A DNA stretch of 64,000 nt from Amycolatopsis mediterranei (GCF_026017845.1 NZ_CP100416.1:6651072-6715071); one strand, 5' to 3'. Positions 10,226 through 19,414 are shown, counted from the first letter of the stretch. The notes: a model not told the origin generated them from the letters alone. Numbers and translations: made by a program.

Positions 10226-10643
10226 GCTCGGCACGGCTGTCGAGCAGAACCATCGCGTCGTGGTCCCGCGGGCGGAGGTGTTCGAGCAGCAGCTCCGTGC
10301 CCGGCGAGACGTTCTGCGTGCCCGGCACCGGACGGTGCGGCGGCGTCATGTGGGCGGCCTGAGCCGCCAGATCGAACAGGTGCGCGTGCTCGGTCTCGTC
10401 GAGGCGCAGTGCGGTCGCGAGCGCATCGATCACCCCGGGGCTCGGACGGTGTTCCCTGCCCCGCTCCAGCCGCGTGTAGTAGTCGACGCTCATCCCGGCC
10501 AGCGACGCCAGCTCTTCCCGGCGCAGGCCCGGCGTGCGCCGGCACCCCGGCCCGGCGGGTATCCCGGCCTGCTCCGGCTTCACCTGCGCGCGCCGGGCGC
10601 GGAGGAAGTTGCCCAGCTCGGTGCCGTCCTGCCGACCTGCCAT
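10197..10643 (-). pseudogene. MmyB-type XRE regulator, ligand domain lost
   Basis: Residues 1-90 are a typical MmyB-family N-terminus: ELGNFLRARRAQVKPEQAG, then RRTPGLRREELASLAGMSVD and YYTRLERG with the helix-turn-helix, followed by SPGVIDALATALRLDETE. After SPGTELLLEHL the MmyB-like ligand-binding domain, normally 150-180 residues, is absent and the frame runs out inside the 3' end of the neighbouring SDR gene. The DNA-binding half may still be produced as a 148-residue protein, but this looks like a deletion product. A full-length relative lies at 11.6-12.5 kb. Confidence 0.7.
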
Positions 10644-10699
10644 GCGGACCAGTGTGCCAGCTCGGGGCGCCGGTCCCGCGGGATCGGCGCCCCGGTGCG

Positions 10700-11581
10700 T
10701 CAGGCTTCGGGGATCTCCCGGCCGAAGGCTTCCAGGGTGATGTCTTCGGGCTGCGGGCCGCCGCGCACACCGGTGTCGAGCGCGTCGATGGCCGACAGTT
10801 CCCCATCGGTGAGCTCGAAGTCGAACACGGCGAAGTTCTCGGCGATCCGCGCGGGCTTGGTCGACTTCGGGATGACCGACCGGCCCTGCTGCAGGCCCCA
10901 GCGCAACATGACCTGCGCCGGCGACTTGCCGTGGGCTTCGGCGATGCGCACGATCGTCTCGTTTTCGAGGGTGCTGCTGTGCTGGCCGTCGCGGTAGAAC
11001 GTGATTCCCCCGATCGGGGACCACGCCTGCGAGATGATGCCGTGCTCCGCGTTCGCCGCGAGGACGTCGGGCTGCCGGAAGTACGGGTGCACCTCGATCT
11101 GGTTGACCGCCGGCACCACCGAAGTCTCCTTGAACAGGCTTTCGAGGTGGTCGCGCATGAAGTTGCTGACCCCGATCGCACGCACGCGCCCGTCTTCCAG
11201 GAGCTTCTCCAGCGCGCGGTACGCGTCGACGGTCAGGTCGAACCGCGACGGCAGCGCCTGGTGCAGGATCAGCAGGTCGATCTGCTCGATACCGAGCTTG
11301 CCCGCGCTCTTGTCGAACGCGTGCAGGGTGGCGTCGTAGCCGTAGTCACTGATCCACACCTTCGTCTCGATGAAGATGTCGGACCGGTCGACCCCGGAGC
11401 GCCGGATGCCTTCACCGACGCCGCGCTCGTTCATGTACGCGGCCGCGGTGTCGATGTGGCGGTAGCCGGTTTTCAGCGCGGCCGCGACCGCCGCGGTGGT
11501 TTCGTCCGGCGGGGTCTGGAAGACACCGAAGCCCAGGGCGGGCATCTCGACCCCGTTGTTCAACGTCAGATTCGTGCTCAT
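10700..11581 (-). CDS. Aldo/keto reductase (AKR5/2,5-diketo-D-gluconate reductase-like)
   Basis: The 293-residue product begins with LNNGVEMPALGFGVFQ, the typical N-terminus of the 2,5-diketo-D-gluconic acid reductase group. The tetrad is seen in YRHIDTAAAYMNE (Asp, Tyr), ETKVW (Lys) and LLILHQALP (His); the cofactor-binding VIPKSTKPARIAENF follows near residue 235. It is full length and unlike the AKR at 7.2-8.2 kb, so it is not a duplicate. It probably reduces small aldehydes or keto-sugars with NADPH. It stands alone, facing the truncated XRE gene in the same direction. Confidence 0.88.
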   Translation of the reverse strand: MSTNLTLNNGVEMPALGFGVFQTPPDETTAAVAAALKTGYRHIDTAAAYMNERGVGEGIRRSGVDRSDIFIETKVWISDYGYDATLHAFDKSAGKLGIEQIDLLILHQALPSRFDLTVDAYRALEKLLEDGRVRAIGVSNFMRDHLESLFKETSVVPAVNQIEVHPYFRQPDVLAANAEHGIISQAWSPIGGITFYRDGQHSSTLENETIVRIAEAHGKSPAQVMLRWGLQQGRSVIPKSTKPARIAENFAVFDFELTDGELSAIDALDTGVRGGPQPEDITLEAFGREIPEA

Positions 11582-11641
11582 GCCTCCACGCTAAGCGCGA
11601 GCGGCCGGGGGTGGGAGGCGCTGGCGTTGCCCCTCAGCCGA

Positions 11642-12523
11642 TCAGGTGCGGTCGGCGGCTTCGCTCGTCAGGTCCTGCGTGGCGGCCCAGCTGGCGAGCA
11701 GCTTGAGCGCGTCGGCGGTCGGGGTGTCGGGAGCCGCGGTGTAGACGTTGAGCACCAGACCCGGCTCGGACGGGAGCTCCATCGACTCGTAGCTCAGGTC
11801 GAGCTCCCCCACGACCGGGTGCCGCAGCCGCTTGCGGCCACTGCGGTGGAACTGCACGTCGTGAGACGCCCAGCGCTTGCGGAACACCTCACTCTGGGTC
11901 GACAGCTCGCCGACGAGCTTGATCAGCGCCGGGTCGTGCGGCGTGCGGCCCGCCTCCAGCCGCAACATCGCCGCGGAGTCGTTGGCGACCCGTTCCCAGT
12001 CGACGAAGAACTCGTGCGCCGACGGGTCGAGGTACACGAACCTGGCCGTGTTCACCGGCCGGCGAGGATCCGCCAGCAACGGCGCGTACAGGGCGCGGGC
12101 GAGCCCGTTCATCGCCACGATGTCGTGCCGCCCGTTGCGCACCCACGCAGGCGCGTCGGTGATGGCGTCCAGCACATACTGGGTGGTGGCGCGCACGCTG
12201 GCCGGCGGCGTTCGGCGCCGGGAGGAGCCCGGCCCCGCGGTGCGGGCGAGCGAGAACAAGTGGTCCCGTTCCGCCTCGTCCAGTTGCAGCGCTTGGGCCA
12301 GGGCGTCCAGCACGCTCTCGGAGGCCCCGGCGAGGTTCCCGCGTTCCATGCGGACGTAGTAGTCGATGGAGACGCCGGCGAGCATCGCGACCTCTTCGCG
12401 ACGCAGTCCCTTGACCCGGCGATTGCCGCCGTAGGCGGGCAGCCCGGCCTGGTCGGGGGTGATGCGCGCCCGCCGCGAGCTGAGGAACTCGCGGACCTCG
12501 GCGCGGTGGTCGGTCCGGTCCAT
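11642..12523 (-). CDS. MmyB-family XRE transcriptional regulator
   Basis: The 293-residue protein is a complete MmyB-type regulator. It has an N-terminal Cro/CI helix-turn-helix with the conserved VKGLRREEVAMLAGVSID and YYVRMERGN, a linker, then the MmyB-like ligand domain (PAWVRNGRHDIVAMNGLARA, ADPRRPVNTARFVYLDP, VGELDLSYESMELP). Members often repress an adjacent oxidoreductase gene and may bind fatty-acid-like ligands; this is family knowledge. It is divergent from the cupin/flavodoxin pair, its most likely target, with about 120 bases between starts. Confidence 0.88.
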   Translation of the reverse strand: MDRTDHRAEVREFLSSRRARITPDQAGLPAYGGNRRVKGLRREEVAMLAGVSIDYYVRMERGNLAGASESVLDALAQALQLDEAERDHLFSLARTAGPGSSRRRTPPASVRATTQYVLDAITDAPAWVRNGRHDIVAMNGLARALYAPLLADPRRPVNTARFVYLDPSAHEFFVDWERVANDSAAMLRLEAGRTPHDPALIKLVGELSTQSEVFRKRWASHDVQFHRSGRKRLRHPVVGELDLSYESMELPSEPGLVLNVYTAAPDTPTADALKLLASWAATQDLTSEAADRT

Positions 12524-12647
12524 ACCCCCAGGGTAAGCGGCCCGCCACCGCTGAAGGAGGCACTGGTGTTACCCGGAACGGCACACACTCCCCGCGCCCG
12601 CGCGGACGCCGTTGACTGGGCACCCGAGTACCAGCGAAGGGAGAGCC

Positions 12648-13052
12648 GTGGAAAAGCTGCCGAAGACGCCCTCGACCAAGGGACCGGCCGAGATGTTCAC
12701 CGGTGACGTCTACTTCGACGTCGTCTACCAGGGTGAAGAGCCCTCGCGCATGCGCGCCAACGTCGTGCGCTTCGCCCCAGGGGCGCGCACTGCCTGGCAC
12801 AGCCACGCCGTGGGCCAGACCCTCCACGTGACCGAGGGCATCGGCCTCGTGCAGGCCCGCGGCGGCGACATCGTCGTCATGCGCCCGGGTGACGTGATTT
12901 GCACCCCACCGGGTGAATGGCACTGGCACGGCGCGGCGCCCGAGAACTTCATGACGCACCTCGCCCTGTGGGAGGCCCCGGCTCCCGGCGACGACACGCC
13001 CGAGTCGACCTGGGGCGAGCACGTGACCGGCGCCGAATACCGCCTGCCGTGA
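12648..13052 (+). CDS. Cupin protein resembling Mn-dependent cupin hydroxynitrile lyases
   Basis: The 134-residue single-domain cupin has metal ligands in WHSHAVGQTLHVTEG (two His and Gln) and in PGEWHWHG (His), within the order seen in the small cupins related to Granulicella hydroxynitrile lyase (KGPAEMFTGDVYFD, then FAPGARTAWHSH). Many homologues are unspecified metal-binding cupins, so the lyase activity is not claimed. The GTG start follows GGGAGAG. Its stop overlaps the flavodoxin start (TGATG), and the MmyB regulator is divergent. Confidence 0.82.
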   Translation: MEKLPKTPSTKGPAEMFTGDVYFDVVYQGEEPSRMRANVVRFAPGARTAWHSHAVGQTLHVTEGIGLVQARGGDIVVMRPGDVICTPPGEWHWHGAAPENFMTHLALWEAPAPGDDTPESTWGEHVTGAEYRLP

Positions 13053-13687
13053 TGGGCCGCCGCCGGTTCCTCCGCGGCGGCGCGGCGACCGCACTGGGAG
13101 TTGCTTCGCTGATGGCCTGTGGCACCGACGACCCGCGACCGACCACCCCACCGTCCCCGCAGGCCGGGAGGCGGGTTCTGCTCGCCTACTTCTCCCGCGC
13201 CGGCGAGAACTACTACTACGGCGGACGGAAGAACCTCGACGTCGGCAACACCGAGCTGCTGGCTCGCATGATCAGCGGCAGCATCGCCTGCGACGTCCAC
13301 CGCGTCGAAGCCGCCGCGCCCTACTCCGACAGCTATGACGACACGGTGGCGCGCAACGTCCGCGAGCAGAACGCCGATGCCCGGCCGGCCATCGCCAACC
13401 CGCTCCCGGACATCGTCGGCTACGGCGTCGTGCTGCTGGCCAGCGGCCTCTGGAACGTCCGCCCGCCGATGATCATGCGGACCTTCGCCGAGCGCTTCGA
13501 CTTCACCGGCAAGACGGTCCTACCGGTCACCACCTACGCCGTGAGCGGCCTGGGCCGGGCCCCCGACGACTACCGGCAGGCCTGCCGGGGCGCGACCATC
13601 GGCGAAGGACTCGCCGTGCGTGGCGAAGAGGTCGGCCAAGCTGGAGCCGACGTGACGGCCTGGCTCCAGCGCGTCGGCCTGCGGTGA
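13052..13687 (+). CDS. Exported flavodoxin-like protein
   Basis: The 211-residue product starts with a twin-arginine leader RRRFLRGGAAT and a lipobox-like SLMAC, so it is probably a Tat-exported lipoprotein. The mature part is a flavodoxin fold: VLLAYFSRAGENYYYGG (FMN phosphate loop), GNTELLARMI, then YDDTVARNVREQNADARP and LLASGLWNVRPPMIMRTFAE, as in flavodoxins of the YhdA/flavodoxin_4 group. It likely carries electrons to an extracytoplasmic redox partner. It is coupled to the cupin by a one-base overlap. Confidence 0.83.
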   Translation: MGRRRFLRGGAATALGVASLMACGTDDPRPTTPPSPQAGRRVLLAYFSRAGENYYYGGRKNLDVGNTELLARMISGSIACDVHRVEAAAPYSDSYDDTVARNVREQNADARPAIANPLPDIVGYGVVLLASGLWNVRPPMIMRTFAERFDFTGKTVLPVTTYAVSGLGRAPDDYRQACRGATIGEGLAVRGEEVGQAGADVTAWLQRVGLR

Positions 13688-13693
13688 CCGCGT

Positions 13694-14950
13694 TCAGGCG
13701 CCGGACTTGTAGTCGGCGTCCATCGCCGCCAGGACCTTGTCCGGGGTGGACTGCTTGCTGAAGACCTCCTGGATACCGGTGAGCATCGTCTGCTGCACCT
13801 TCGGGTTGGGCCACAGCTGGTCCATGAACGGCACCGTCTTGTTCTGGGTGATGTACGTCGACAGCTCGGTGAGCGACGGGTCGAGCTGGTAGCCGGTGTC
13901 CGAAAGGGACGGCAGGCCGCCCTGCTTGCCCGCGAACAGGTTCATGCCCTGCGGGGACATCACGAAGTTGATGAACTTCATCGCCAGCTCCGGGTTTTTC
14001 GCCTTGGCGTTGACGCCGTAGCCCGCGCCGGCCGCGGCGGGCACGATGGTCTGGCTCGGGTCGTCGGTCGCGGGGACGGGCTTGAGGGTGAACGTGCCGC
14101 TCGGATTCTGCTTCTTGAGCAGCGAGATCACCCAGTTGCCCTGGATGATGCCCAGTGTCTTGCCGGTCGCGGCCAGCTTCTGGCTGGCTTCGTAGCTGGT
14201 GCCGAGCGGGTTTTCCTGGAAGCAGCCGGTCTGCTCCATCTCGCCGTACTTCGCGAAGGCCGCCGCCCACGGCGAATTCGCGAAGCTCGTCTGGCCGGCC
14301 GCCATCTTCTTCTCGAAGTCGCGGTCCGGGCCGTACACCAGGGTGGCGGCCAGCGGGTAGAGGGCGACCTGGGTGACCCAGTTGTCTTGGATGCCGAGCG
14401 CGAACGCGGGCGTGCCCTTCTCCTTGGCTGCGCGGCAGAAGGCGAGCAGTTCGGTCCACGTCGTCGGCGCGGTGAGGCCAGCTTTGCTCATCGCCTCCTG
14501 GTTGTAGACGGCGCCGATACCGTTGATCCCGTAGATGGCGTTGTACGTCTTGCCCTGGTACTGCGCGACGTCGCTGACCACCTTCGGGAACTTGCCAGCC
14601 CAGGGCTGGTCCGACAGGTCGCGCAGGTAGCCGCCCTTGGCCAGGACCGTGACGGTGCCCGGGTTGCCGTTGCCCGGCCACACCGACATGACGTCCGGCG
14701 CGGTGCCGGACGCGAGCTGGGTGCGGATCTGCTGCTGGAACTGGTCGGCGCCGCTGGTCGTGAAGTTGACCTTCACTCCGGGGTTGGCCGCCTCGAACGC
14801 CTTCACGACGTCTTCGATGGAGCCCTGGTCGACCGACGCCAGCGAGAGCGTCTGGTCGCCGGTGCCGGGGCTGGCGGCGTTGGTGCCTCCGCTGCAGGCG
14901 ACCAGCGCGGCGCCGGTCGTCACGGCCAATAAGACGTGGCGGATCTTCAT
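13694..14950 (-). CDS. Extracellular sugar-binding lipoprotein of a CUT1 ABC transporter
   Basis: The 418-residue protein begins with a lipoprotein signal (LLAVTTGAALVACSGG; lipidated Cys at about residue 19) and has the family-1 solute-binding pattern: DVVKAFEAANPGVKVNFTTS, APDVMSVWPGNGN, YNAIYGINGIGAVYNQEA, and late AMKFINFVMSPQG. It binds an oligosaccharide or glycoside at the cell surface and hands it to the two permeases upstream. Its ATG overlaps the rhamnosidase stop (ATGA) and has AAGGAG in front. Being last in the operon is unusual, since binding proteins usually come first. The cargo is probably a rhamnose-containing glycoside, inferred from the coupled enzyme. Confidence 0.87.
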   Translation of the reverse strand: MKIRHVLLAVTTGAALVACSGGTNAASPGTGDQTLSLASVDQGSIEDVVKAFEAANPGVKVNFTTSGADQFQQQIRTQLASGTAPDVMSVWPGNGNPGTVTVLAKGGYLRDLSDQPWAGKFPKVVSDVAQYQGKTYNAIYGINGIGAVYNQEAMSKAGLTAPTTWTELLAFCRAAKEKGTPAFALGIQDNWVTQVALYPLAATLVYGPDRDFEKKMAAGQTSFANSPWAAAFAKYGEMEQTGCFQENPLGTSYEASQKLAATGKTLGIIQGNWVISLLKKQNPSGTFTLKPVPATDDPSQTIVPAAAGAGYGVNAKAKNPELAMKFINFVMSPQGMNLFAGKQGGLPSLSDTGYQLDPSLTELSTYITQNKTVPFMDQLWPNPKVQQTMLTGIQEVFSKQSTPDKVLAAMDADYKSGA

Positions 14951-17574
14951 AGCGACTCCTTCGTGAAGGAAGCGGTGACGACGTGGTGGCCGGAGGTCAG
15001 CCGGAGGGTGGTGCCGGTCCGGATCCCGTGCTCGCTCGCGATGCTGGCCGGGTCGGTCGTGGGAACTTCCAGGACGGCGGTGGCCCCCGGCGGGACGTCG
15101 GCGGTGACTGTGATCCGGTCGCCGTCCAGGGACCAGCCGCAGGCGGCCCGGCCGCGTGCGGTTTCCTGCTCGGCTCGTGCCCAGGTCAGTGTGCCGCCGG
15201 CCAGCGGGCGCAGCAGGAGTTCTTGGTAGGCAACGGAGGCGGGTGTCTGGTCGATGCCGGCGACCCGGCCGTAGAGCCAGTCGCCGACGCTGCCGAGGCT
15301 GTAGTGGTTGAACGAGTTCATCGCGGCGGACTGGAACCCGTCGTGCTCGGTCCAGCCGTCCCAGCGTTCCCAGATCGTCGTGGCGCCGTGCCGGATCGAG
15401 TAGCCCCACGACGGGAACTCCTCCTGCTGCAGCAACGCGTACGCCAGGTCGCCGCGACCGTGGTCGGCCAGCACCGGGCAGAGCAGGGCGACGCCGACGA
15501 ACCCCGTCGTCAGGCGGTTGCCCCGCTTCTCGACGTCCGCCGCGAGGTGGTCGACCGCGGCCGGGACCAGGTCGTCCGGGACCAGGCCGAACGCCAGGGC
15601 CAGCAGGTACGCGGTCTGGGTGCCACCTTCGACCGTGCCGTCATCGTCCACATAGGACTCGATGAACGCGGCCCGGATCGACGCGTGCAGGTCCCGATGT
15701 TCCGCCGCGACGTCGGGCCGGCCCAGCACTTCGGCGGCCTCGGCCACGAGCTGCGCGCTGCGGGCGAAGTACGCCGTCGAGAGCACATCCCGCGGCGTGG
15801 TGACGTCGATCTGCAGCCAGTCGCCGTAGGAGTTGCCGGTCCGGTTCCGCCAGCGCAGGTCGGGGTTGTGCCGGCGGATGTGCGCGACCCAGGCGACCAT
15901 CGCGTCGAAACACCGCTCCAGCACGCGGCGGTCGCCGTAGGTGCGCCAGAGGTGCCACGGGACGATCACTCCGGCGTCGCCCCAGGCCGGTGCGGCCTCG
16001 CGGGGCATCGCGATGCGCGGGGCAACGTCGCCGAACGCGCCGTCGGCGTCCTGGCCGTCGACGACGTCGGCCAGCCACCGGGCGAAGAACGCCGAGACGT
16101 CGGCGTTGCGGCTGGCGGTCGGGGCGAAGATCTGGGCGTCGCCGAGCCAGCCGAGGCGTTCGTCGCGCTGCGGGCAGTCGGTGGGCACTGCGACGAAGTT
16201 GCCTCGCTGACCCCAGGAGATGTTGGCCTGCAACTGGTTGACCATCGGGTCGGAGCACTCGAACGACCCCGTCCACGGGGTGTCGTTGTGCAGCACGCGG
16301 GCCACCACGTCGTCCGCCGAGAGGGCGTACCCGGTGACTTCCAGGTACCGGAAGCCGTGCACGGTGAACCGCGGCTCGAACACTTCGACCGGCTCACCGC
16401 CACACACGTAACTGTCGGTGGCCGCGGCGCGCCGCAGGTTGGCCAGGTACAGCTCGCCGTCGTCGAGGATCTCGGCGTGCCGCAGGACGACCCGCTGGCC
16501 GGCCGGGGCGTCGCGGACGGTCAGCCGGACTCGGCCGACGAGGTTCTGTCCGAAGTCGACGATGAACCGTCCCGGTTCCCGTTCGGTCATCGAAATCGGC
16601 GGCACTTCGGTCGTGACGCGGATCGGCGGATCGGGCTCCGCGACCAGGGGGCCCAGGTCGCCGTCGAGCACGGCCACCGGTTGCCACGGTCCCGCCGCGG
16701 GCGACGCGTCGACGTGCTCGCCCAGCAGCAGGTCCGCGAACCGGACCGCACCCGGCCGCTCGGTCCAGACGGCATCGGTGGCCACCACCTGCCTCGAGCC
16801 GTCGGCGAAGTCGACCACGAGCTGGGCGAGGAACCCGGGATGGTCGCCGTAGTGCCGGGCGGGCCGGCGCTCGTCGAACCCGACGAAACCGGACCACCAG
16901 CCGTCGGCGACGACCGCGCCGAGGTCGTTGGTTCCGTTGCTCAGCAACGAGGTGACGTCGTAAGTCTGGTACTGGAGACGGTGGTGGTACTCCGTCCACC
17001 CCGGTGCCAGCTCGACGTCGCCCACACGGACACCGTTCAGCGACGCTTCGTAGACGCCGTGCGCGGTGGCGTACAGGCGGGCGCGCACGGGCTCCCGCGT
17101 CAGCTCGAACTCCCGGCGCAGGTTCAGCGGCGGCTCACCAAGGGGCTGGTCGTGGTCGGTCGGCGGGTCGAACACTGGTTGAGCGTGGGGATCGCGGGCG
17201 ATCCACTGGGCGGTCCAGTCGTCGCGGTGCAGCAGGCCGGTTTCGAACCAGGTCTCCCCCGTGCCCGCCGCGGCGCCGGTCTCGTCCCAGACCTCGACGC
17301 GCCAGTGGTACCGGGTGGCCGAGCGCAGGACCGGCCCGTCCCACGGCACGAGCACGCCGTCCGCGGCTTCGCGGCGGCCGCTGTCCCACAGCAGCCGGGA
17401 CGGCTCGTCGAGGTCGGCCGCGCGTTCGGCGGCGGTGATCCGGTAGGCGCTCTGCGCGGCGCCGTGCCGGTCACTCGCCAGCCGCCACGACAGCCGCGGC
17501 CGCGGCTCGCCGAGGCCGAGGGGTTCGTGGCGCTGCTCCGCCCGCAATGCGTACGGCGTCAGAGTGTCGGTCAT
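14947..17574 (-). CDS. Alpha-L-rhamnosidase, GH78, cytoplasmic
   Basis: The 875-residue enzyme has no signal peptide. The order of domains is typical for GH78: N-terminal Ig-like domain (RLSWRLASDRHGAAQSAYRI), beta-sandwich (LYATAHGVYEASLNGVRVGD), then the (alpha/alpha)6 barrel with the general-acid motif RDERLGWLGDAQIF near residue 470 and the Glu motif TTIWERWDGW near residue 735, and a C-terminal beta domain. It hydrolyses alpha-L-rhamnosyl bonds, here probably on imported glycosides. It overlaps the preceding permease (17571-17574) and the following binding-protein gene (14947-14950) by ATGA, so import and hydrolysis are translationally coupled. Confidence 0.92.
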   Translation of the reverse strand: MTDTLTPYALRAEQRHEPLGLGEPRPRLSWRLASDRHGAAQSAYRITAAERAADLDEPSRLLWDSGRREAADGVLVPWDGPVLRSATRYHWRVEVWDETGAAAGTGETWFETGLLHRDDWTAQWIARDPHAQPVFDPPTDHDQPLGEPPLNLRREFELTREPVRARLYATAHGVYEASLNGVRVGDVELAPGWTEYHHRLQYQTYDVTSLLSNGTNDLGAVVADGWWSGFVGFDERRPARHYGDHPGFLAQLVVDFADGSRQVVATDAVWTERPGAVRFADLLLGEHVDASPAAGPWQPVAVLDGDLGPLVAEPDPPIRVTTEVPPISMTEREPGRFIVDFGQNLVGRVRLTVRDAPAGQRVVLRHAEILDDGELYLANLRRAAATDSYVCGGEPVEVFEPRFTVHGFRYLEVTGYALSADDVVARVLHNDTPWTGSFECSDPMVNQLQANISWGQRGNFVAVPTDCPQRDERLGWLGDAQIFAPTASRNADVSAFFARWLADVVDGQDADGAFGDVAPRIAMPREAAPAWGDAGVIVPWHLWRTYGDRRVLERCFDAMVAWVAHIRRHNPDLRWRNRTGNSYGDWLQIDVTTPRDVLSTAYFARSAQLVAEAAEVLGRPDVAAEHRDLHASIRAAFIESYVDDDGTVEGGTQTAYLLALAFGLVPDDLVPAAVDHLAADVEKRGNRLTTGFVGVALLCPVLADHGRGDLAYALLQQEEFPSWGYSIRHGATTIWERWDGWTEHDGFQSAAMNSFNHYSLGSVGDWLYGRVAGIDQTPASVAYQELLLRPLAGGTLTWARAEQETARGRAACGWSLDGDRITVTADVPPGATAVLEVPTTDPASIASEHGIRTGTTLRLTSGHHVVTASFTKESL

Positions 17575-18392
17575 CCTTTGAGCCCTCCGGCGAAACCATT
17601 GATGATGCTGCGTTGCAGCGCGAAGTAGACGACCAGGATCGGCACGATGCTGATCACCAGCGCGGCGAAGATGAGGTTCCAGTCGGCCACGTACTGGCCG
17701 ACGAACCCGGCGATGGCGACCGGCAGGGTCTGCTGAGCGCCGCCGCTGAGGTACAGCAGGGGGGTGAAGAAGTCGTTCCACACCGCGACCGCGTTGAGCA
17801 CCAGCGCGGTCACGGTCACCGGCTTGAGCATCGGCAGCACGACGTACCGGAAGCCCTGCAGGGTCGTGCAGCCGTCGATCAGCGCGGCGTCCTCGAAGTC
17901 GCGCGGGACCGCGCGCAGGAACCCGACGTACAGGAACGTCGTGAACGGCACCTGCAGCCCGGAGTAGAACAGGATCAGCGACCACGGCGTGCCGAGCAGG
18001 CCCAGGTCCCGCATCGCCTGGTACAGCGGCAAAGCCGCCAGCTGGAACGGCAGCACCAGGCCGAGCATGATCAGCAGGAAAGTCCACCGCGACCACCGCG
18101 CGGCGACCCGGGCCAGCGGGTAGGCCGCGAGTGCGGAGACGGCGAGGATGACGACCACCGAGCCGACGGTGACGAGCACGCTGTTGGCCAGCGCCCCGCC
18201 CAGCGCGCCCTGCTCCCACGCCTGCGTGAAGTTGTCGAAGGTCGGCGACGTCGTCGGCGCGAGCGGCGACGACGTGTCCGACGGCTGCCGGATCGCGAGG
18301 TTCACCAGCACGTACACCGGGAACGCGAAGACCAGCCCGACGGCGATCATCACCAGTTCCAGGGTGAGCGTCCAGCCGCGGTAGCGGTTCAC
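17571..18392 (-). CDS. CUT1 sugar ABC transporter permease (MalG-like)
   Basis: The 273-residue protein has six predicted membrane helices and the EAA loop as DFEDAALIDGCTTLQGFRYV near residue 185, followed by the conserved PMLKP. It begins with a GTG that overlaps the stop of the first permease (GTGA). Together the two permeases form the membrane channel of the sugar importer. No ATPase gene is present in the operon, so it presumably uses a shared MsmK/MsiK-type ATPase encoded elsewhere, as is common in actinomycetes. Confidence 0.9.
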   Translation of the reverse strand: MNRYRGWTLTLELVMIAVGLVFAFPVYVLVNLAIRQPSDTSSPLAPTTSPTFDNFTQAWEQGALGGALANSVLVTVGSVVVILAVSALAAYPLARVAARWSRWTFLLIMLGLVLPFQLAALPLYQAMRDLGLLGTPWSLILFYSGLQVPFTTFLYVGFLRAVPRDFEDAALIDGCTTLQGFRYVVLPMLKPVTVTALVLNAVAVWNDFFTPLLYLSGGAQQTLPVAIAGFVGQYVADWNLIFAALVISIVPILVVYFALQRSIINGFAGGLKG

Positions 18393-19333
18393 GACACGGC
18401 CTTCTCGGCTCGCGACAGCCCGAGGTACTGCCCGGTCGAGGCGACCGACACGATGATCGTCAGCACCACGGCCAGCGCGATGCTGTACCCGAACTCGCCC
18501 AGGGTGAAGGCGTCCTTGTAGATCAACGTCGAGAGCGTGTCGGTCGCGTGGCCCGGGCCGCCGCCGGTGAGCGCGTACACCTGGTCGAACAGCTTGATCC
18601 CGCCGATGATCGAGAGCATCAGGTTGATCGTGAACACCGGCGCGAGCAGCGGCCGCGTCACCGACCAGAAGCGGCGGATCGCGCCGGCGCCGTCGATGGC
18701 CGCGGCCTCGTGGATCTCGCGCGGGATCGATTGCAGGCCGGCCAGGAAGATCACCATCGAGTACCCGGCGAACTGCCACACGATCACGCCGACGACCGAC
18801 CACAGCGCGATGTCCGGGTCGCCCAGCCAGTCCTGCCGCCAGGAGTCCAGGCCCACGGCGCCGAGCAAGCTGTTGACCGCGCCGTCCGGGCCCAGCAGGT
18901 TGCGCCACAGGTACGCGGAGACGATCGGCGTGACCACGGCCGGTGCGAACAGGAGCACTCGCAGCACGTTGCGGGACTTGATGATGCTGTTGACGCCGAG
19001 GGCCAGCAGCAGGCCGACGCCGTTCTGGATCACCGTGATGGCCACGGCGATCACCAGCGTGTGCCAGACCGCCTGGGTGGCCGCGGGATCGTCGACCATC
19101 TCCGCGAAGTTGCCGAAGCCGATCCAGGAGAAGTCCGGCGACAGGCCGTCCCAGTCCGTGAACGCGTAGTACACCCCGCGCGCGCTGGGCACCAGCACGA
19201 CGAAAGCGAACAGCAGCAACGCCGGCACGGTGAACCACCACGGCGGGGTCGCGCGCCGGTTCCCCCGGCCACGCCGGCGGTCCGGCGGCGGGGCGACGGC
19301 GTCCGCACGTCGGTCCTTGATGGCGACAGTCAT
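18389..19333 (-). CDS. CUT1 sugar ABC transporter permease (MalF/UgpA-like)
   Basis: The 314-residue permease has a charged N-terminus, the first helix at about residues 33-52 (WWFTVPALLLFAFVVLVP), the periplasmic loop FTDWDGLSPDFSWIGFGNF typical of UgpA-like subunits, and the EAA loop IHEAAAIDGAGAIRRFWSVT near residue 215. It is the first gene of the rhamnoside-import operon. Its ATG is preceded by GAGGTGGG, and an operator-like palindrome lies about 16 bases further upstream, in the region divergent from a LacI regulator gene. Confidence 0.9.
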   Translation of the reverse strand: MTVAIKDRRADAVAPPPDRRRGRGNRRATPPWWFTVPALLLFAFVVLVPSARGVYYAFTDWDGLSPDFSWIGFGNFAEMVDDPAATQAVWHTLVIAVAITVIQNGVGLLLALGVNSIIKSRNVLRVLLFAPAVVTPIVSAYLWRNLLGPDGAVNSLLGAVGLDSWRQDWLGDPDIALWSVVGVIVWQFAGYSMVIFLAGLQSIPREIHEAAAIDGAGAIRRFWSVTRPLLAPVFTINLMLSIIGGIKLFDQVYALTGGGPGHATDTLSTLIYKDAFTLGEFGYSIALAVVLTIIVSVASTGQYLGLSRAEKAVS

Positions 19334-19348
19334 TGGCGCCCACCTCGT

Positions 19349-19361
19349 TTGAACGTTTCAA
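19349..19361. promoter_or_regulatory. LacI-type operator-like palindrome before the transporter operon
   Basis: TTGAACGTTTCAA sits 16 bases upstream of the first permease start and overlaps its leader. Its arms TTGAA/TTCAA match those of other sites in this window that precede glycosidase genes. A repressor bound here would block the operon. Confidence 0.55.
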
Positions 19362-19398
19362 CGTTGCGGCCGACGGATCAGCCCTGGTCGAGGAGCTT

Positions 19399-19414
19399 TG
19401 GGTAACGTTGCCCA
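19399..19414. promoter_or_regulatory. LacI-type operator, intergenic
   Basis: TGGGTAACGTTGCCCA is a 16-base palindrome with one mismatched pair and the central AACGTT typical of LacI-family operators. It lies midway between the divergent permease and LacI genes, the expected place for a local regulator's site. Confidence 0.65.

Noticed and set aside
10409..12706. Open frame of 765 codons on the plus strand
   Set aside because: It runs antisense to the aldo/keto reductase and both MmyB-type genes and would have to ignore their strong domain evidence.
14983..17628. Open frame of 881 codons on the plus strand opposite the GH78 rhamnosidase
   Set aside because: It is the antisense of a clearly coding gene; long shadow frames are expected in high-GC actinomycete DNA. 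The composition (Arg, Val, Gly-rich, no motifs) is not protein-like.
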